DNA of 64,000 nt from Struthidea cinerea (Eukaryota > Chordata > Aves > Passeriformes > Corcoracidae). Below are positions 52,812 through 64,000 of this stretch, piece by piece; within the stretch, counting starts at the first letter, position 1; the number at the start of each line of letters is the position of its first letter. Made by a program: the position numbers and the translations under genes. The stretch spans positions 3,748,836 to 3,812,835 of the forward strand of contig VZTI01005325.1 of assembly GCA_013397865.1 (NCBI GenBank). The letters are read 5' to 3'. The notes below the pieces were generated by a model. It worked only from the letters and a program-made list of their open reading frames with translations, did not search any database and was not told the origin of the DNA.

Positions 52812-53529
52812 AGAGGGAACAAACCCAACCAAACCCCAAAATCTTTTCTATTTTTTGTTTTGAAAGGGTTACTATTGTTACTATTTAATTTTATTTTGTC
52901 AGCAGGATAAATTACTCTCCTGAAAATTCCAAGGAATTTTTACTTGGTGAGTGCTTAATGACCGCTAGGTGTTGCTGGAAAACCCTTGACTTGATTTGTA
53001 ATGCTTACTATAAAAAGGATGACTGCACTTGCTTTCTCCTCTTCCCACTCTTCATCTTTTTGGGTCTCAGATTTGCTCATGGGCTGGAATTTCTACCTTC
53101 GTGTCTTGAGCTGATCACACTCACCTCAATCACCACATCAGATGACACAAAATAAAGAAATAAAGCAATGTATATGCTCAGGTATAAGCTCTGATTCCAG
53201 CTCATCTCTCCCCCAACTTCTTTTCTTCCTCTATTCTTAGCAATTTCTTCAGCTCTACACCTGTGAGTACATTCAGATTTTTGTCTTCAACGTAGTTTCC
53301 ATAAATTTGTATAGAGATTACATTTTTGGCAGGAAGTGTGCTTAAAGATTGTATAGTTCAGGTATGTACCTGACCCCTTGCTTCTTATTGAGTTGAACTC
53401 TTTAAATGTTTCTGAGCGTCTTGCAAGAAAACCACAGGTTACCAAAAAAAAGTCATTAACCTCTTCCTGTATTGCTGAATACAACAAACTCCTCCTGCTC
53501 GTTGTCCATGCTGCATGCTTTGGTGTAAA

Positions 53530-54720
53530 GACACCTCGTCTGGGCTGCTGGCGGTGTCACCTTCCTAGAGAAATACCGCTTAATTCCTTTGAGGTGTTTG
53601 CCTGGTGTTTCCCTGTTGGCTTCTTTACCTCAGGAATCCCTGACTCATCTCTGTAAGACTGGAAGTGTGCTCCAGGCTGGCTCACACATTTCAGAGCCCC
53701 TGGCAGAGGGGCCTCGCTGGTACCCTGTCCCTCTAACCTTTGCATATCATCCCACAGCTTGCCAGGGACAGCCCTGATTTTGTTGTGTGCTGTGTCTGTC
53801 ACTCCCTCATCATATGTAGTTTAAAGCTCTGCCAATTCCTGCTAGTTCCTGAGCAAAGACTGTCCTCTCCTGCTGAGAAAGGTGACTCCCATCTGATGCC
53901 AGCATGCCTGGTGCTATGCAGGCCATTTCAGTGTCAAAAACCCCAAAATATTCACCAGCCGTTGAACCATTTGTTAATAGACTCAGCCCGTCTGTTTCTT
54001 CCAATGTTTCTGCCTTCAAGTGGAAGTCTAGAAGAGAATATAACTTGTGCCCCAGACTTCCTTACTGAATGTCCCAAGGCCCTGAAGTCCTGTTTTGATG
54101 GCACTTGGACTACGTGTTGCCATTTCATTGCTCCCTGTGTAGGAGATCAGTATTGGGGTACTCTGAGGGCCGCATCAAGCTAGGTAGTTTCTTGGTGATA
54201 TCCTTAACCCAGGCCCCAGGGAGGCAGCAGACACTCCCATGGGTTGGGCCCGGTTGGCTAGTTGGGCCCTCTGTTCTCCTGAGAAGGGAATCACCTACAA
54301 CTATGACCCATCTTTTCTTCCTCTTGGAAGTGGTTGTAATACAGGGGGTTGAGCTTTCTAACTGTAGTGATACCTGTGGTGTAACTGGGACTTCATCCTC
54401 TTCATCCTTTGGCTGGCACCCCATGCACAAAACCTCATACCTTTTCTGCAGAGGGTGAGTTCAAAAATCCCTTGGAAACCTACTACGAATACGGAGCAGC
54501 TTGTACCTCTGCAATTCCCCCTACTTCTTCTCTTTGAGTAAACATTCTAAGATGGTTCATTGCTCTTTTATCGACATAAAGTCACCATGCAAAGCGGGGG
54601 AAAAATACCGTGGAAGTTTAACCTGGTCAGCCCAGGAAAGGGGGTCCCTGGTCAGCTCCCAGCCTCTCCACCAGTTTTCTGGTGGCCCTAAGAAGGAGAC
54701 CCAGCGCTGAGGATGGGGAA
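53530..54720 (-). mobile_element. CR1-type LINE relic covering ORF1 and flanks
   Basis: Minus-strand fragment from the 5' half of a CR1-like LINE, recognised from the ORF1 esterase domain at 53810-54430. The GC-richer, non-SNCA-like base composition extends to both sides (about 54430-54720 upstream and 53530-53800 downstream of ORF1), so these are likely the rest of ORF1 or 5' UTR and the spacer before ORF2. I did not recognise ORF2 reverse transcriptase below 53530. The outer borders are estimates. Unlike the usual 5'-truncated CR1 copies, this one keeps 5' sequence and has lost its 3' part, so it must have been broken after insertion. Confidence 0.75.
53810..54430 (-). pseudogene. CR1 ORF1 esterase (SGNH hydrolase) domain, frameshifted
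   Basis: CR1 ORF1 proteins carry an SGNH/GDSL esterase domain. The first frame (54430-54125) has KKRWVIVVGDSLLRRTEG, giving the nucleophile serine in the GDSL block, then CCLPGAWVKDITKKLPSL. The frame then shifts near 54145; on the minus strand GSNEMATRSPSAIK and SGAQVIFSS follow in other frames. The last frame (54019-53810) ends with LASDGSHLSQQE, holding the catalytic Asp and His, and AQELAGIGRALN. At least two frameshifts and an internal stop separate the blocks, so no working enzyme can be made. The order of blocks matches the CR1 ORF1 family; the exact subfamily was not determined. Confidence 0.82.
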
Positions 54721-57700
54721 GCCATGGTGCACTGCCACCCCACACCTGATCTGGACAAGAGTGAGGCTGAATGCTGACGCACACTAAAGGGAGCATACAC
54801 AGATTCTGTCTATTAAATAGATTTATTACACACTTGCCACTGTGGGTTACTCCACGTCATGATGCACCTTCATTCAGGTGTTCCCATATTCTTCTTCATA
54901 CCCTACAATGCCTTGCTTAGTGGCTTTAGGAAGGCTTTAGCCTGCTGCTTTAAGTATACATATTTTCTTGCACAGCAGCCGCCACTGTCCCAAAGTAAAG
55001 CTGTATTTTCCACCCCCCCAACTCAGAAATTTATCAGTTAGGACTGTTTGAAACTCAGTAAACGTAGCTGGCAGTGGCAAAACAACTGAAAACATGTAGA
55101 AATTGAAATGGGGCTCATAGAGAAAATGTTATTACTGCAGAGGGTAAGCACAGCTTGCACACAAACATAAGCACTCATCTTAGGCTCTAGCCCACCACAT
55201 GACAGGAAAATGTGTTGCTCAATTCAATCAGTTTGAAAAGCTAGGAATAAGCCATCAATCATTTCATTTTACTGTGCCTCATAAATTTGTGAAGCCTGTA
55301 TTTCCCAGCAGACCATACAACCCATTTTACAGAACCATGGAGCTTCACAGGAAGCCAGGCACAGCCTGGCCTGCCCCATTCTGTTACATTTTCTTTGTAT
55401 TTTCACCAGAATTGCATGCCATTCACAGTGAGCCTTTTTACAGAAATTAATCCAATGAAACTTCCCCTCCAGTTGTTGGAAACATCCCTGATTAATGACC
55501 GAGGTTACTGGCAAGGCTTGTCCTGGACTGCAACACACACTGATGGGTTTTCCTCTGCTACCTCTAGTCTGCTACACACAGTCCAGATTCTGCTCTGCAG
55601 TTTGATGCATCCATGTCAAAGACTACATGGCCTGAATTCTCCACCATTATACTCCAAATTCATGAGTAAAAAGGGGAACACACCTTATATGCAAAATGAA
55701 GAACTTATTTTTAGTTTAATGAAACTCTAAGCCATGGAATGAAATAATTTTTTTGGTGCAGTTACAATGTTACTGAAACAGTTCAAATGAAATATGGTTA
55801 AAAATGACATATACACAAACTTCCTAGAGCCTATCCCCTTTCTCTGGTATTGCGCTCACCCTTGCACTGTCCCTCTGGGTGGGAAGGCTGATAGCTTCAG
55901 GCCATGGACAGGGAGTTGCAGCACAGTCAGCATCTCCTCCCTGGGAGGAATGGGATGTTGATTCTCCCTTCTCAGCCCAGGACTGGTGGTTGGGATCAAT
56001 ATCGTGTTTGGTAACAGCATCTACTCTCTGCTCTTTTTCCCTTGGTCTGTGATATCATGCTACAGCTTCATTTGTGAGCTTAGCAAATGTTATATACTAA
56101 TTCTTTGTTCTCTTCTCTTACCTCTGGAACTGGTTATAGCCAGCTGCTGAGGCTGCTCTCCTTTGATAGCCTATTTGAATCTTATTTACAACAATTGACC
56201 AGGGCTGAGCCATGGATTTGCTGATATGATTCTTTGCATGTGCTTTGAAGTGCCTGCCAAAGAAGGCAGGTTGAGAAGTAAGAAATCATGGTTATACACT
56301 TGGTACAAGGTTTTCCAACTCTTCCAATTGGAATAATTTGCTGGTGGCCATTACTGCTTGCTCTGACCTCCTTTGACACTGTCTTAACCTCCAGTTTTCC
56401 TCTTACTGATACAGCTAAGAAATCCTTCAACTACATTTCAAATCCAAGCACTGATTTGGCACTTACTGTGTCATGGCTGCTATATGTGAGCACACATGCA
56501 TATATTTAGATGTAGTACTTGCTCCCAAAGCTCTTTATTTTCTAAATGATGCCACTTCAGGCTCCAGTCCAACTCTAAACTCCCAGCTGCAGCAACCATT
56601 GCATCACACATTACTCAACCCTCCTTCACTTTTTTATTCCAAGGGAAAAATTAGTCACCAGAAATAATCTACATTTGCTCAAATAGGAGATTACACATGG
56701 AGGTTCATGTTGCCTTCCCTTTGTTTTCTCCCAGGGCATGTCAAGACTGCTAACTAATTTTCTAGGAATAGAATTAATCATGTGAGCCAGAGAAAACTCT
56801 CTCAAATCTATTTTCTGTATGATGGGAAAAGCTTCTTTGTAAATAGCAGAGGGCTCACTCCTGGAGCTTGGAGCCACATCCTTCTGTTGCAAGATCAGAG
56901 GATTTTGAGACGCCTTCAACGTAGATTAGTTTTACACATTATCAAGTTTTCCAGGAAAACAAAATATAGCTGCATATAGTAGCAATCCACAGAGTAGCTG
57001 TATGTGAGGTTTTAAGTCTGGGTGAAAAGGATAATTTTGAAATTCTTGTGTTAAAGGGTACATTGAAGAATAAATTTGGGCTGGTTTGGAATATCTTTTC
57101 TGACGAGTCTTTGGCTTTTCCCATGACTATGCACCATTTTCTGACTGGAAAATTAAAACACAGCATCACTGGTAAATCTGGAGATAATTTGCCCTACCTT
57201 TAAATGATGTCTTAAGGAATACAGATCCCCCAAGTATCTTTTTATGTAGGGGAAAGGGGAGAACAACAGGATCAAACAATTCTGAAAGCGAAACTGAGGT
57301 TAAATCAGTGCTGGAAATCGACTCCAGCCAGTCATTGCAGGTCAGGTTATTCTCTTGTATATATACTCCACATCCTTAGCTCTTCTACCAAACCTATTCT
57401 CATAAAAACCCACTTGCAAATCTTAGACAAAACTGTCTGCCACCAGACTGCTCCAGTCTTCAGAGAGATACTTTTACATCCTCCTGAACTGGTTCACTTC
57501 TGTGACTTAACTTACCCCTTGGTCATATCCGAAGGAAATAAGACACTACCATATCCTGACACAGTATACTTCAAACCAGAGAAATGCCAGCTGGGAAACA
57601 CCCAGCAAATCAAGTTTCTTACCCTGCTGAACTAGAACACCATGGTCACTACAAAAAGCAGACTGACATATTTATTCCTGTGCAATTCATACACTCACCC

Positions 57701-60700
57701 TATGAACAGCAACAAGCTCCAGTCATGTATCCAACCAAACGTGGACAAATTTCAAGCACAGCAGCAAAAATTAGGAGACAGAATTATGCATAAACTTAAA
57801 TTTATGTATACTGAAATGTCTACAGCTGTATTATCACCTTTCCTTTTAGATTTCTGTCCCCCTAAGCCTTTCCAAATGCCCCCGTCAGAGCTTGGCAACA
57901 GGCCATGGCTCATGAGTAATGGAAGAACTCCATGGTTATCTACATTCTACCAGTTGCAATGCTGGGGCCTCACTGCTGGAAAATGGGAAAAGGAATTCTG
58001 TTTATAAAATTACAAGAATGAAATTGACCCAGAGATGTCTCAGAAGAGCAAAATGCAGAAAAACCAAACGTCATGAGCAGAACGCCTGTAGTCTTAGGAG
58101 ATCACATGCAGCCTTTTACTCTTGGTTGGATCCATGAAGACTTTTTCTTTGCACAACTTGCATAACGTTCATTCTCCTTAGTAAGAAGCAAATGGCTCCT
58201 TCTCACTGTCCTTTAAAGGATCTGTGACTCTCACTCCAGACTGAGCTGCTTGCAGGGTGCAGAAGAGGGAGGGAAGACATTCATTTTTCCCATGGAATGC
58301 ATACCTACAAGAAAAGTGGTAAAAGAGTGTGATTGTAGAAAGCCAAGTCTGTATATTTGCCATGGAAACAGCAGTTTTAAGAAACATAGTGATGGGAGGA
58401 ATATCAGCTACCACTTCAGTCTGATTTCTGCAGCATGCAATCATAGCAAGCTGGCTAAAAGTAGGCTGCTCCTCATGCAGCTTGAAAGACCCTCCAGTTT
58501 TATTAGCTTGGTGATTGTGGGTCATTTCTGGCTGCTACTTTTGAAATGTCCTAGGTATCCTTTGCTGTATTGAGGAAATATAAGGAATGAAGTGGAAAGG
58601 AGAAAGCAAGGGTGAAAAGGGCTCTCACCTTAGTCTGGACACTCACCTCATTTTTTGTGAGGCCAGCAGCAGCCTTGATGCATATTTTTTTTACACATTT
58701 GCCTGTTTCTTTACATCTTAGCAGAGGCACACTGTATAAGGAAGGAAAGGGACTTCTTTGGATACCTCCTGAAGACAAAGCAGCGCAGGCCTAATTCTGG
58801 TATTCTACTTTTGAAAGCTTTTTATTTTACACATACCAGGAAAAACTTGACATTAAAAGCACTTCCAGGGTCTAAGAAAGCTTAATTGAACTAACAAACT
58901 CAAATTTTAGCACAGGGTTCCCTTCGTAGAACTGTCACTACTTCTGTAGTCATCTCTCTGTTCTTTCCTTCTTACCAGTTTCCTTTCCTTTTGATGCCCT
59001 GTTTCTCTTCAGCCACCTCTCTCCCTTTATCATTCCATTCTTTTTTGCTACCAAAGGTGTAGTGGAAGCATCCTGACTTCCCTTCTCATCCCTACGGATG
59101 TGAGCAAAATGAAGCAACCACTTTTGTCAAAGGAGAGAGAGAAACATGCTCAATGCACTCTGTAGCCCTAGACTCTGCAGAACAAGGTTAAGAGTGTTAA
59201 AACAAGCAACACAGTCCAGAAGAATTAACAGCACCTGCTCTTAAATAATGCCAAGGTGTTTGGCTGCTCCTGGAGTTCGGGGCAACACTACTGTCCCAGT
59301 CACTTGCAGCACTGCTATTCAGGAGGGTTGATCACCTTGTCAGCTGCAGGAGAGCAGCCAGCACAGACATGGATGTGTGCTTCCAGCAGAGGAAATGTTT
59401 TGCTTCTCTGGTCTTTTGTCACAGCCCTGGCTTCCTTCTAGTTTCCACAGAATGTTATTGATGGATACACTGGAGAATGAGCTGGCCTGGGAGCTTGTCG
59501 GTAGCACAGATTTGTTTTTCACAGGGTGTTGCTAACGAAGCTCTGTCAGTAGCGGACATGGGTGGGAAATCCACACTGTCAGACAGATGAAAAGTGCATC
59601 CAGGAAGCTTCAGGCTGTCCTTCAGACATCATTACTTAGTCCCCAGCTTCCCACATTTTCTTGAAGATAAAGCCAAGCTTTTCTTAGTGTGGGATTTAAA
59701 GGCTGTATAGGTAACTGTTGCTTTCCTAGGTCTCTTCTGATTTCCTGGCGTTTGGGCACAGTTTGGTCTCCCAAATAGTGTGAGCATTCCCTTAGCTAAC
59801 TGTCCTTTAGCACCATCACCTAGAGTCTGATAAAAGAGGCTGCAATGGTCACCAAAGACCAGTGGCTTCATCACACCTGGGAGGAAATGCTGTGAAAAAA
59901 AGGCCAAAGTGAGATCTCTGCACCAATAAGTCAATTTTTTTTGTTCTAGGAGAAACCTAGTGTTCTTTGGTTTATTTGCCTATCAAAGTCATTTCTAGAA
60001 AGGAAATGCTAGGAACAGCTCACAGAGGGCTTTTTTTAAGGTAACCAGATGATTGCCAGTTGCCACTTATCTGATGTCAGCTTTGCCCTGAGGATAGGCT
60101 GAAGTCAGAGCAAAGCAGACAGCAATCTCCTTCATCAGCTGCCACTGTTCCCAAGTAAAAGAATACATAAATGTCTCTGAAGGCTAAAAATGTGCCCACA
60201 GGCAAAGGAAAAGAATATATTGGAATACACTTGAAAAACACGGGTATTACATGATACTTCAGCAAAGGTATACTCAGATACTGTCGGGTATTTTGTTTGC
60301 TTAGTTTGATCAAGAGTGATGCTGATGATGGAATAGGACTCTCTGCCTTAGCTGGATCCCAATCGCAGCTGAGCCTTTAGAAACACTAAGAGTTCATGCT
60401 GTAACCATGCAAACTTCACATCCTGACCTTTGATTGGAAAATCCTTCTGCTGCTATGTCCTTTCTACATAAAGTAATTATTTCTTCTGTTACTGCTGTTC
60501 CAAGCAAACTGGGATTCAAAGGAGTCATTTTTTTGAGAGGAACACAGTGGTCTGCATTATGCAACCAGAACAAACCTAAAGAAATCTTACCGATTCACTG
60601 AATCCTATTTTAGATGTGAAATTTGAACTTCCTGGGTAGACATAGAGAAATATTTTTTTCTTCTAAGTACGCAATGGCTGTAATTTGTAGAATGTGGCCA

Positions 60701-61212
60701 CCTTAAGCATGATAGCGTATTTTGTGATGTAAGCTTTTAATTCATGCTAACCAGCCATACACATTGGATATGAGCTCTTAAACAAAAAACAAAACTAAAA
60801 CCAAACCAAACAGTAAGTGTGGGTATTGCTCAGGAGTCTTCAGTATGCTTTTGGACCTTACAGAGGAAACATTATGATAAGAGAAGGATACTTTCTCTTT
60901 TGATATAGAGGTATTCAGAACTCTTCATAACCTGATAAGAATTTTCTGAATCATTGCAGAGTGACTGCAGAAGTGATTTCTTCTGCCTTATCCTGGGGTG
61001 CCTATTTTCCTGTGCTGCCCTGTGCATCTGTATATGAGACAAGAAAGCAAAGTGGCTTTTTCACTGGACCATTCAGCTGGTACCAAGAGGCATGGCAGGA
61101 AATGGGAGAATTTATGTCAAATACAAGTGTGTTTGATCTGGAGCAAGGGAAAGCAAAATTCTCCCAGCAGTAGGCACACCTGCGGAATAAAGAGCTATTC
61201 AATAACATCTTT

Positions 61213-61217
61213 CTCAC
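61213..61217. repeat. Target-site duplication, left copy (CTCAC)
   Basis: This pentamer directly precedes the LTR terminus TGTGCTGG and recurs exactly at 61799-61803 after the CAACA terminus. Confidence 0.85.
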
Positions 61218-61798
61218 TGTGCTGGTTTTGGCTGGGGTAGAGTTAAAATTCTTCACAGTTGCTGGTGTAGGGCTGTGTTTTGGATTTGTGCTGAACACAG
61301 GGTTGATAACACAGAGATGTTTTTGTATTGCTGAGCAGGGCTTGCACAGAGCCAAGGCCTTTTCTGCTTTTTGTCCTGCCACACTGGCAGGGAATGTGTG
61401 TGGGAGGCTGGGAGGAGCCACAGCTGGGACAGGTGACCCAAACTGACCAAAGGGATATTCCAGACCTTATGGCATTATGCTCAGTGTATAAAGTGGGGGG
61501 AAGAAGGAGGAAGGAGGGGATGTTTGGAGTATGATGTTTGTCTTCCCAAGAATATGTGCTGGGGCCCTGCTCCTCTGGGGATGGCTGAACACCTGCGTGC
61601 CCATGGGAAGCACTGAATGAACTCCTTGTTCTGCTTTGCTTGCATGAGCGGCTTTTGCTTTTCCTACTGAACTGTCTTTATCTCAACCCACGAGTTTTCT
61701 ACCTTTTTCCTTTCTGATTTTCTTGCTGATCCTACTGCTGAAGGATTGAGTGAGTGGCTGTGTGGGGCTTATTTGCTGTCTGGGGTTAAACCACAACA
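61218..61798 (+). mobile_element. Solo LTR of an avian endogenous retrovirus, plus orientation
   Basis: A 581-bp solo LTR with perfect TG...CA ends (TGTGCTGGTTTTGGCTGGGG to GGGGTTAAACCACAACA) and a perfect 5-bp target-site duplication CTCAC at 61213-61217 and 61799-61803. Its two ends are the reverse complement of the ends of the other two LTRs, but the middle is different, so it belongs to another subfamily of the same group. A TATAAA box lies at 61487-61492, as expected for the U3 promoter. The open frames inside it on both strands are not genes. Confidence 0.88.
61487..61492 (+). promoter_or_regulatory. TATA box in the U3 part of the solo LTR
   Basis: TATAAA about 270 bp into the 581-bp LTR, in the LTR's own orientation, which points away from SNCA. 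Position and sequence fit an LTR promoter; activity is unknown. Confidence 0.5.
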
Positions 61799-64000
61799 CT
61801 CACATAGAAACTCTCATTTTTTACCATATCACTTGTGACCCCAGGTGCTAAGCAGACTGAGAGCTCACTGTGTGAGCAGTGTTTTACAGCTGTTGTGGCT
61901 GCCAGCGGAGGTAGAGGAGACGATCTGGCTGTGCGGTCCTTGGTCTGAATAGTTCTGGGGTGACTAATCCCTATGGATTTGGACTACTCTGCCTAAGACT
62001 GGGAATAGGTCTTCTACTGGTAAAGCCCAAAGAGTGAGGATGACAGACTGTGGCTGTGTAGCCACGGTGACCTTACAGAAGTTGTTAAATAATCTGGAGG
62101 TTCAACAGTAACTCTGCCAAGGTGGCTATGCAGTCTGGTAACTTAGGGGAGAGCAAACCTGATGCTCTCCTTACAGTGGTTGGGGGAAGTTGAAGGTTCC
62201 TGAAGATGGCTCAGGTTATGCAATGAGATGTTCAGGGATTTGTATGAAGTCGCAGTGTTGAGTGTGTGCTGTTAGCAGATGAAAAATATAAAAGTGTTTC
62301 TACAATCACAGTCTTTGGTCAGCTTACTCAAGCATCAGTAAGGTGCTTGCCTTGTCTGAAGAACCACAGCTGTGACCCTGAAAATAAATAGTGTTCTTTC
62401 TTCCGCAGTACAGAGCAGGGATAACCCTTCTGTGAGCAGAAGGGTACTGCTCTTTTATATAATGTAGCCCGGTGACTTGAATGCCCCCCAGGAATGCAAT
62501 TGCATCTTCACAATCCATTTCCACCTCCCAGAGAACTGCTTCTTTTACCATCCTGTGCTCTCACAGGAGAGGAGAGACTCTCTGTGCCTCCTGCTGAATG
62601 TGCCAATACCTATAGAATTAAAATTCATGGAGTGAAAGAATATGTGTCCAGTAGCAAGCATGATGTAGACTCTGATATGGACACTTAATATGGATTGGAA
62701 ACTTGAGATCCAGCTTCTGCTCCAAGGTCAACTTTTAAAATTTCCAAGAAAAGCCCATGAGGCCAGCCCAACGCGCAGGGATTTCAGTAACACAAACACA
62801 CAACTACTACAAAAAATGCGGCACCTGTGGATTTATGCTTAAGGGAGTGGGCAGCATGTTGAGTGAGAGCTTTCAGGATAATTTTGAATCTAGTTCTACC
62901 TGGGTTTCACCAAATGCATCCAAGTGCTGATCTTTTTCTGGGTTCAATTTGCACCAAGACAAGCAGCACTTGGATGTGAACTAATGCTGAAATAAGACTT
63001 ATAATGAGCTTGGGATTCAGATCCAGCATACAGCAGTCTGAAAATGGATATCCTGAGTTTCTTAGCATGCCAAGATGGTTTAGCTAAATAAAAACAGCCT
63101 TCAAACAACCTTATCTTTTAATCTAAAGCCCAGGCATGTACTATTAAAGTAATATTAACAATAGATTTTCATTTTGGATTATTCAGACAGGGAAATATAC
63201 ACTGCTTTAAGTGACATCTACCAACCACCAAAAGCCAGACTCTTCTACATTACTTTCCTCTGCACTGGTGAAAATCTGCAGGTGCTTCTCTGAATGCAGA
63301 GCCAGAATTAACACTGAATGGAGTCACTCAAAGCAGAATCCAAGTTTTGTTTACTTTTAGCCACTCTTATTGCATAAATAAACACAGTATACAGCTGCTG
63401 TGATTTTTTTTTTAAAGGCAGCTTGCATTTAATTTGCAAATACGGTCAACACTAATTTACCCTTCATTTTGTCTTGGGATTTCTAAAAAATATGGGATGC
63501 CAAATGCTGATTCAGGTAATGGTACTAATTCAAAATCTCAAATATAAATCTGAGAAAGATAAGAGCTCACATGAAATTGCTTATGTTAGTCTTTAAATTA
63601 AATTGCTCATTAGATTGTCTCCTGTGTCCTACATTCAAAGGTCATGTACAGATTTCACTAGGAATAAAAAAAAAGAGAGGCATAATTGTCTCCAAAAGAA
63701 AGCACAACTGTGTATCTTTTCTAATGTGTTGTATCATAAAATTGCATCTAGTTTACTTACACAGTAGAAGCCTGTGCTTTACCAAGACAATAAAACAGGA
63801 AAATAAAACCATAACAAAGGGAAAACCCAACCCTTTAGCACACCTAAACATTTTCACCTGGAAACTGAAATCAAGGCACTGTTATTCAAATCTTCTAATC
63901 ATCACAGAGATTTATTTGTCTGCAGCAAAACTGGTGGTTTATCCCCCATGTATAGTGTTTTGCTTTTGGGCTTATTGGTTTGGTTTTGGTTTTTTTGAAA

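Larger units (their letters stand above)
42451..64000. other. Upstream flank of SNCA, no gene recognised
   Basis: Some 21.5 kb beyond the CpG island. I found no convincing exon on either strand. It contains a CR1 tail (46217-46602), a CR1 ORF1 relic (about 53530-54720), two solo LTRs (50622-51214 and 61218-61798) and scattered microsatellites. In other vertebrates MMRN1 lies divergently upstream of SNCA, tens of kilobases away in human; none of its signature segments was seen, so it probably starts further right. Distal SNCA enhancers could lie here but cannot be read from one sequence. Confidence 0.75.

Noticed and set aside
61002..61534. Several frames of 65-139 codons at the right side
   Set aside because: Most fall in or across the solo LTR at 61218-61798; no retroviral protein motif is present.
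42451..64000. Exons of MMRN1, expected upstream of SNCA
   Set aside because: No EMI-domain or other MMRN1-like peptide was seen in any frame; the gene probably starts beyond the window.

Overview
This is a vertebrate nuclear genome window, almost certainly from a bird and probably a neoavian or passerine. It has CR1 LINE 3' ends (the pattern GGTCCCTTCCAACCCAA followed by an ATTCTATGA-like end), LTRs of a type common in birds, AT-rich non-coding DNA with few repeats, and split exons with GT/AG borders. It is not prokaryotic: there are no operons or dense ORFs, and nearly all open reading frames here are chance ORFs in introns or intergenic DNA.

The one gene I can support is SNCA (alpha-synuclein), on the minus strand and incomplete. 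Transcription runs from high to low coordinates. A CpG island and candidate non-coding exon 1 lie at about 41.5-42.45 kb, with a short assembly gap inside. Exon 2 (start codon, residues 1-41) is at 40465-40610, exon 3 (42 bp) at 34303-34344, and exon 4 (146 bp, the rest of the lipid-binding repeats and the NAC core) at 26742-26887. Together they give residues 1-103. The acidic C-terminal exons (5 and 6) were not found in the 26.7 kb below exon 4, so intron 4 runs off the left edge.

Layout: 1-26741 is intron 4 (with an N gap at 7214-7366 beside a 22-base C tract, two CR1 tails and A-rich simple repeats). 26888-34302 is intron 3 (a 575-bp CR1 copy and a solo LTR). 34345-40464 is intron 2 (no recognisable repeats). 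40611-42169 is intron 1 (GATA-type motifs, CpG-rich blocks and alternating TA/CA tracts). 42450-64000 is the region upstream of SNCA. It holds a CR1 tail, a CR1 ORF1 esterase relic broken by frameshifts, and two more solo LTRs with target-site duplications. In other vertebrates MMRN1 lies divergently upstream of SNCA, but I recognised none of its exons here.

I found no undescribed system. The points most worth a second look are the SNCA residues that match human disease or rodent variants (Thr53, Asn87), the three-base longer exon 4, the interrupted CpG island with dinucleotide tracts, the intron-1 GATA motifs and the decayed CR1 esterase.
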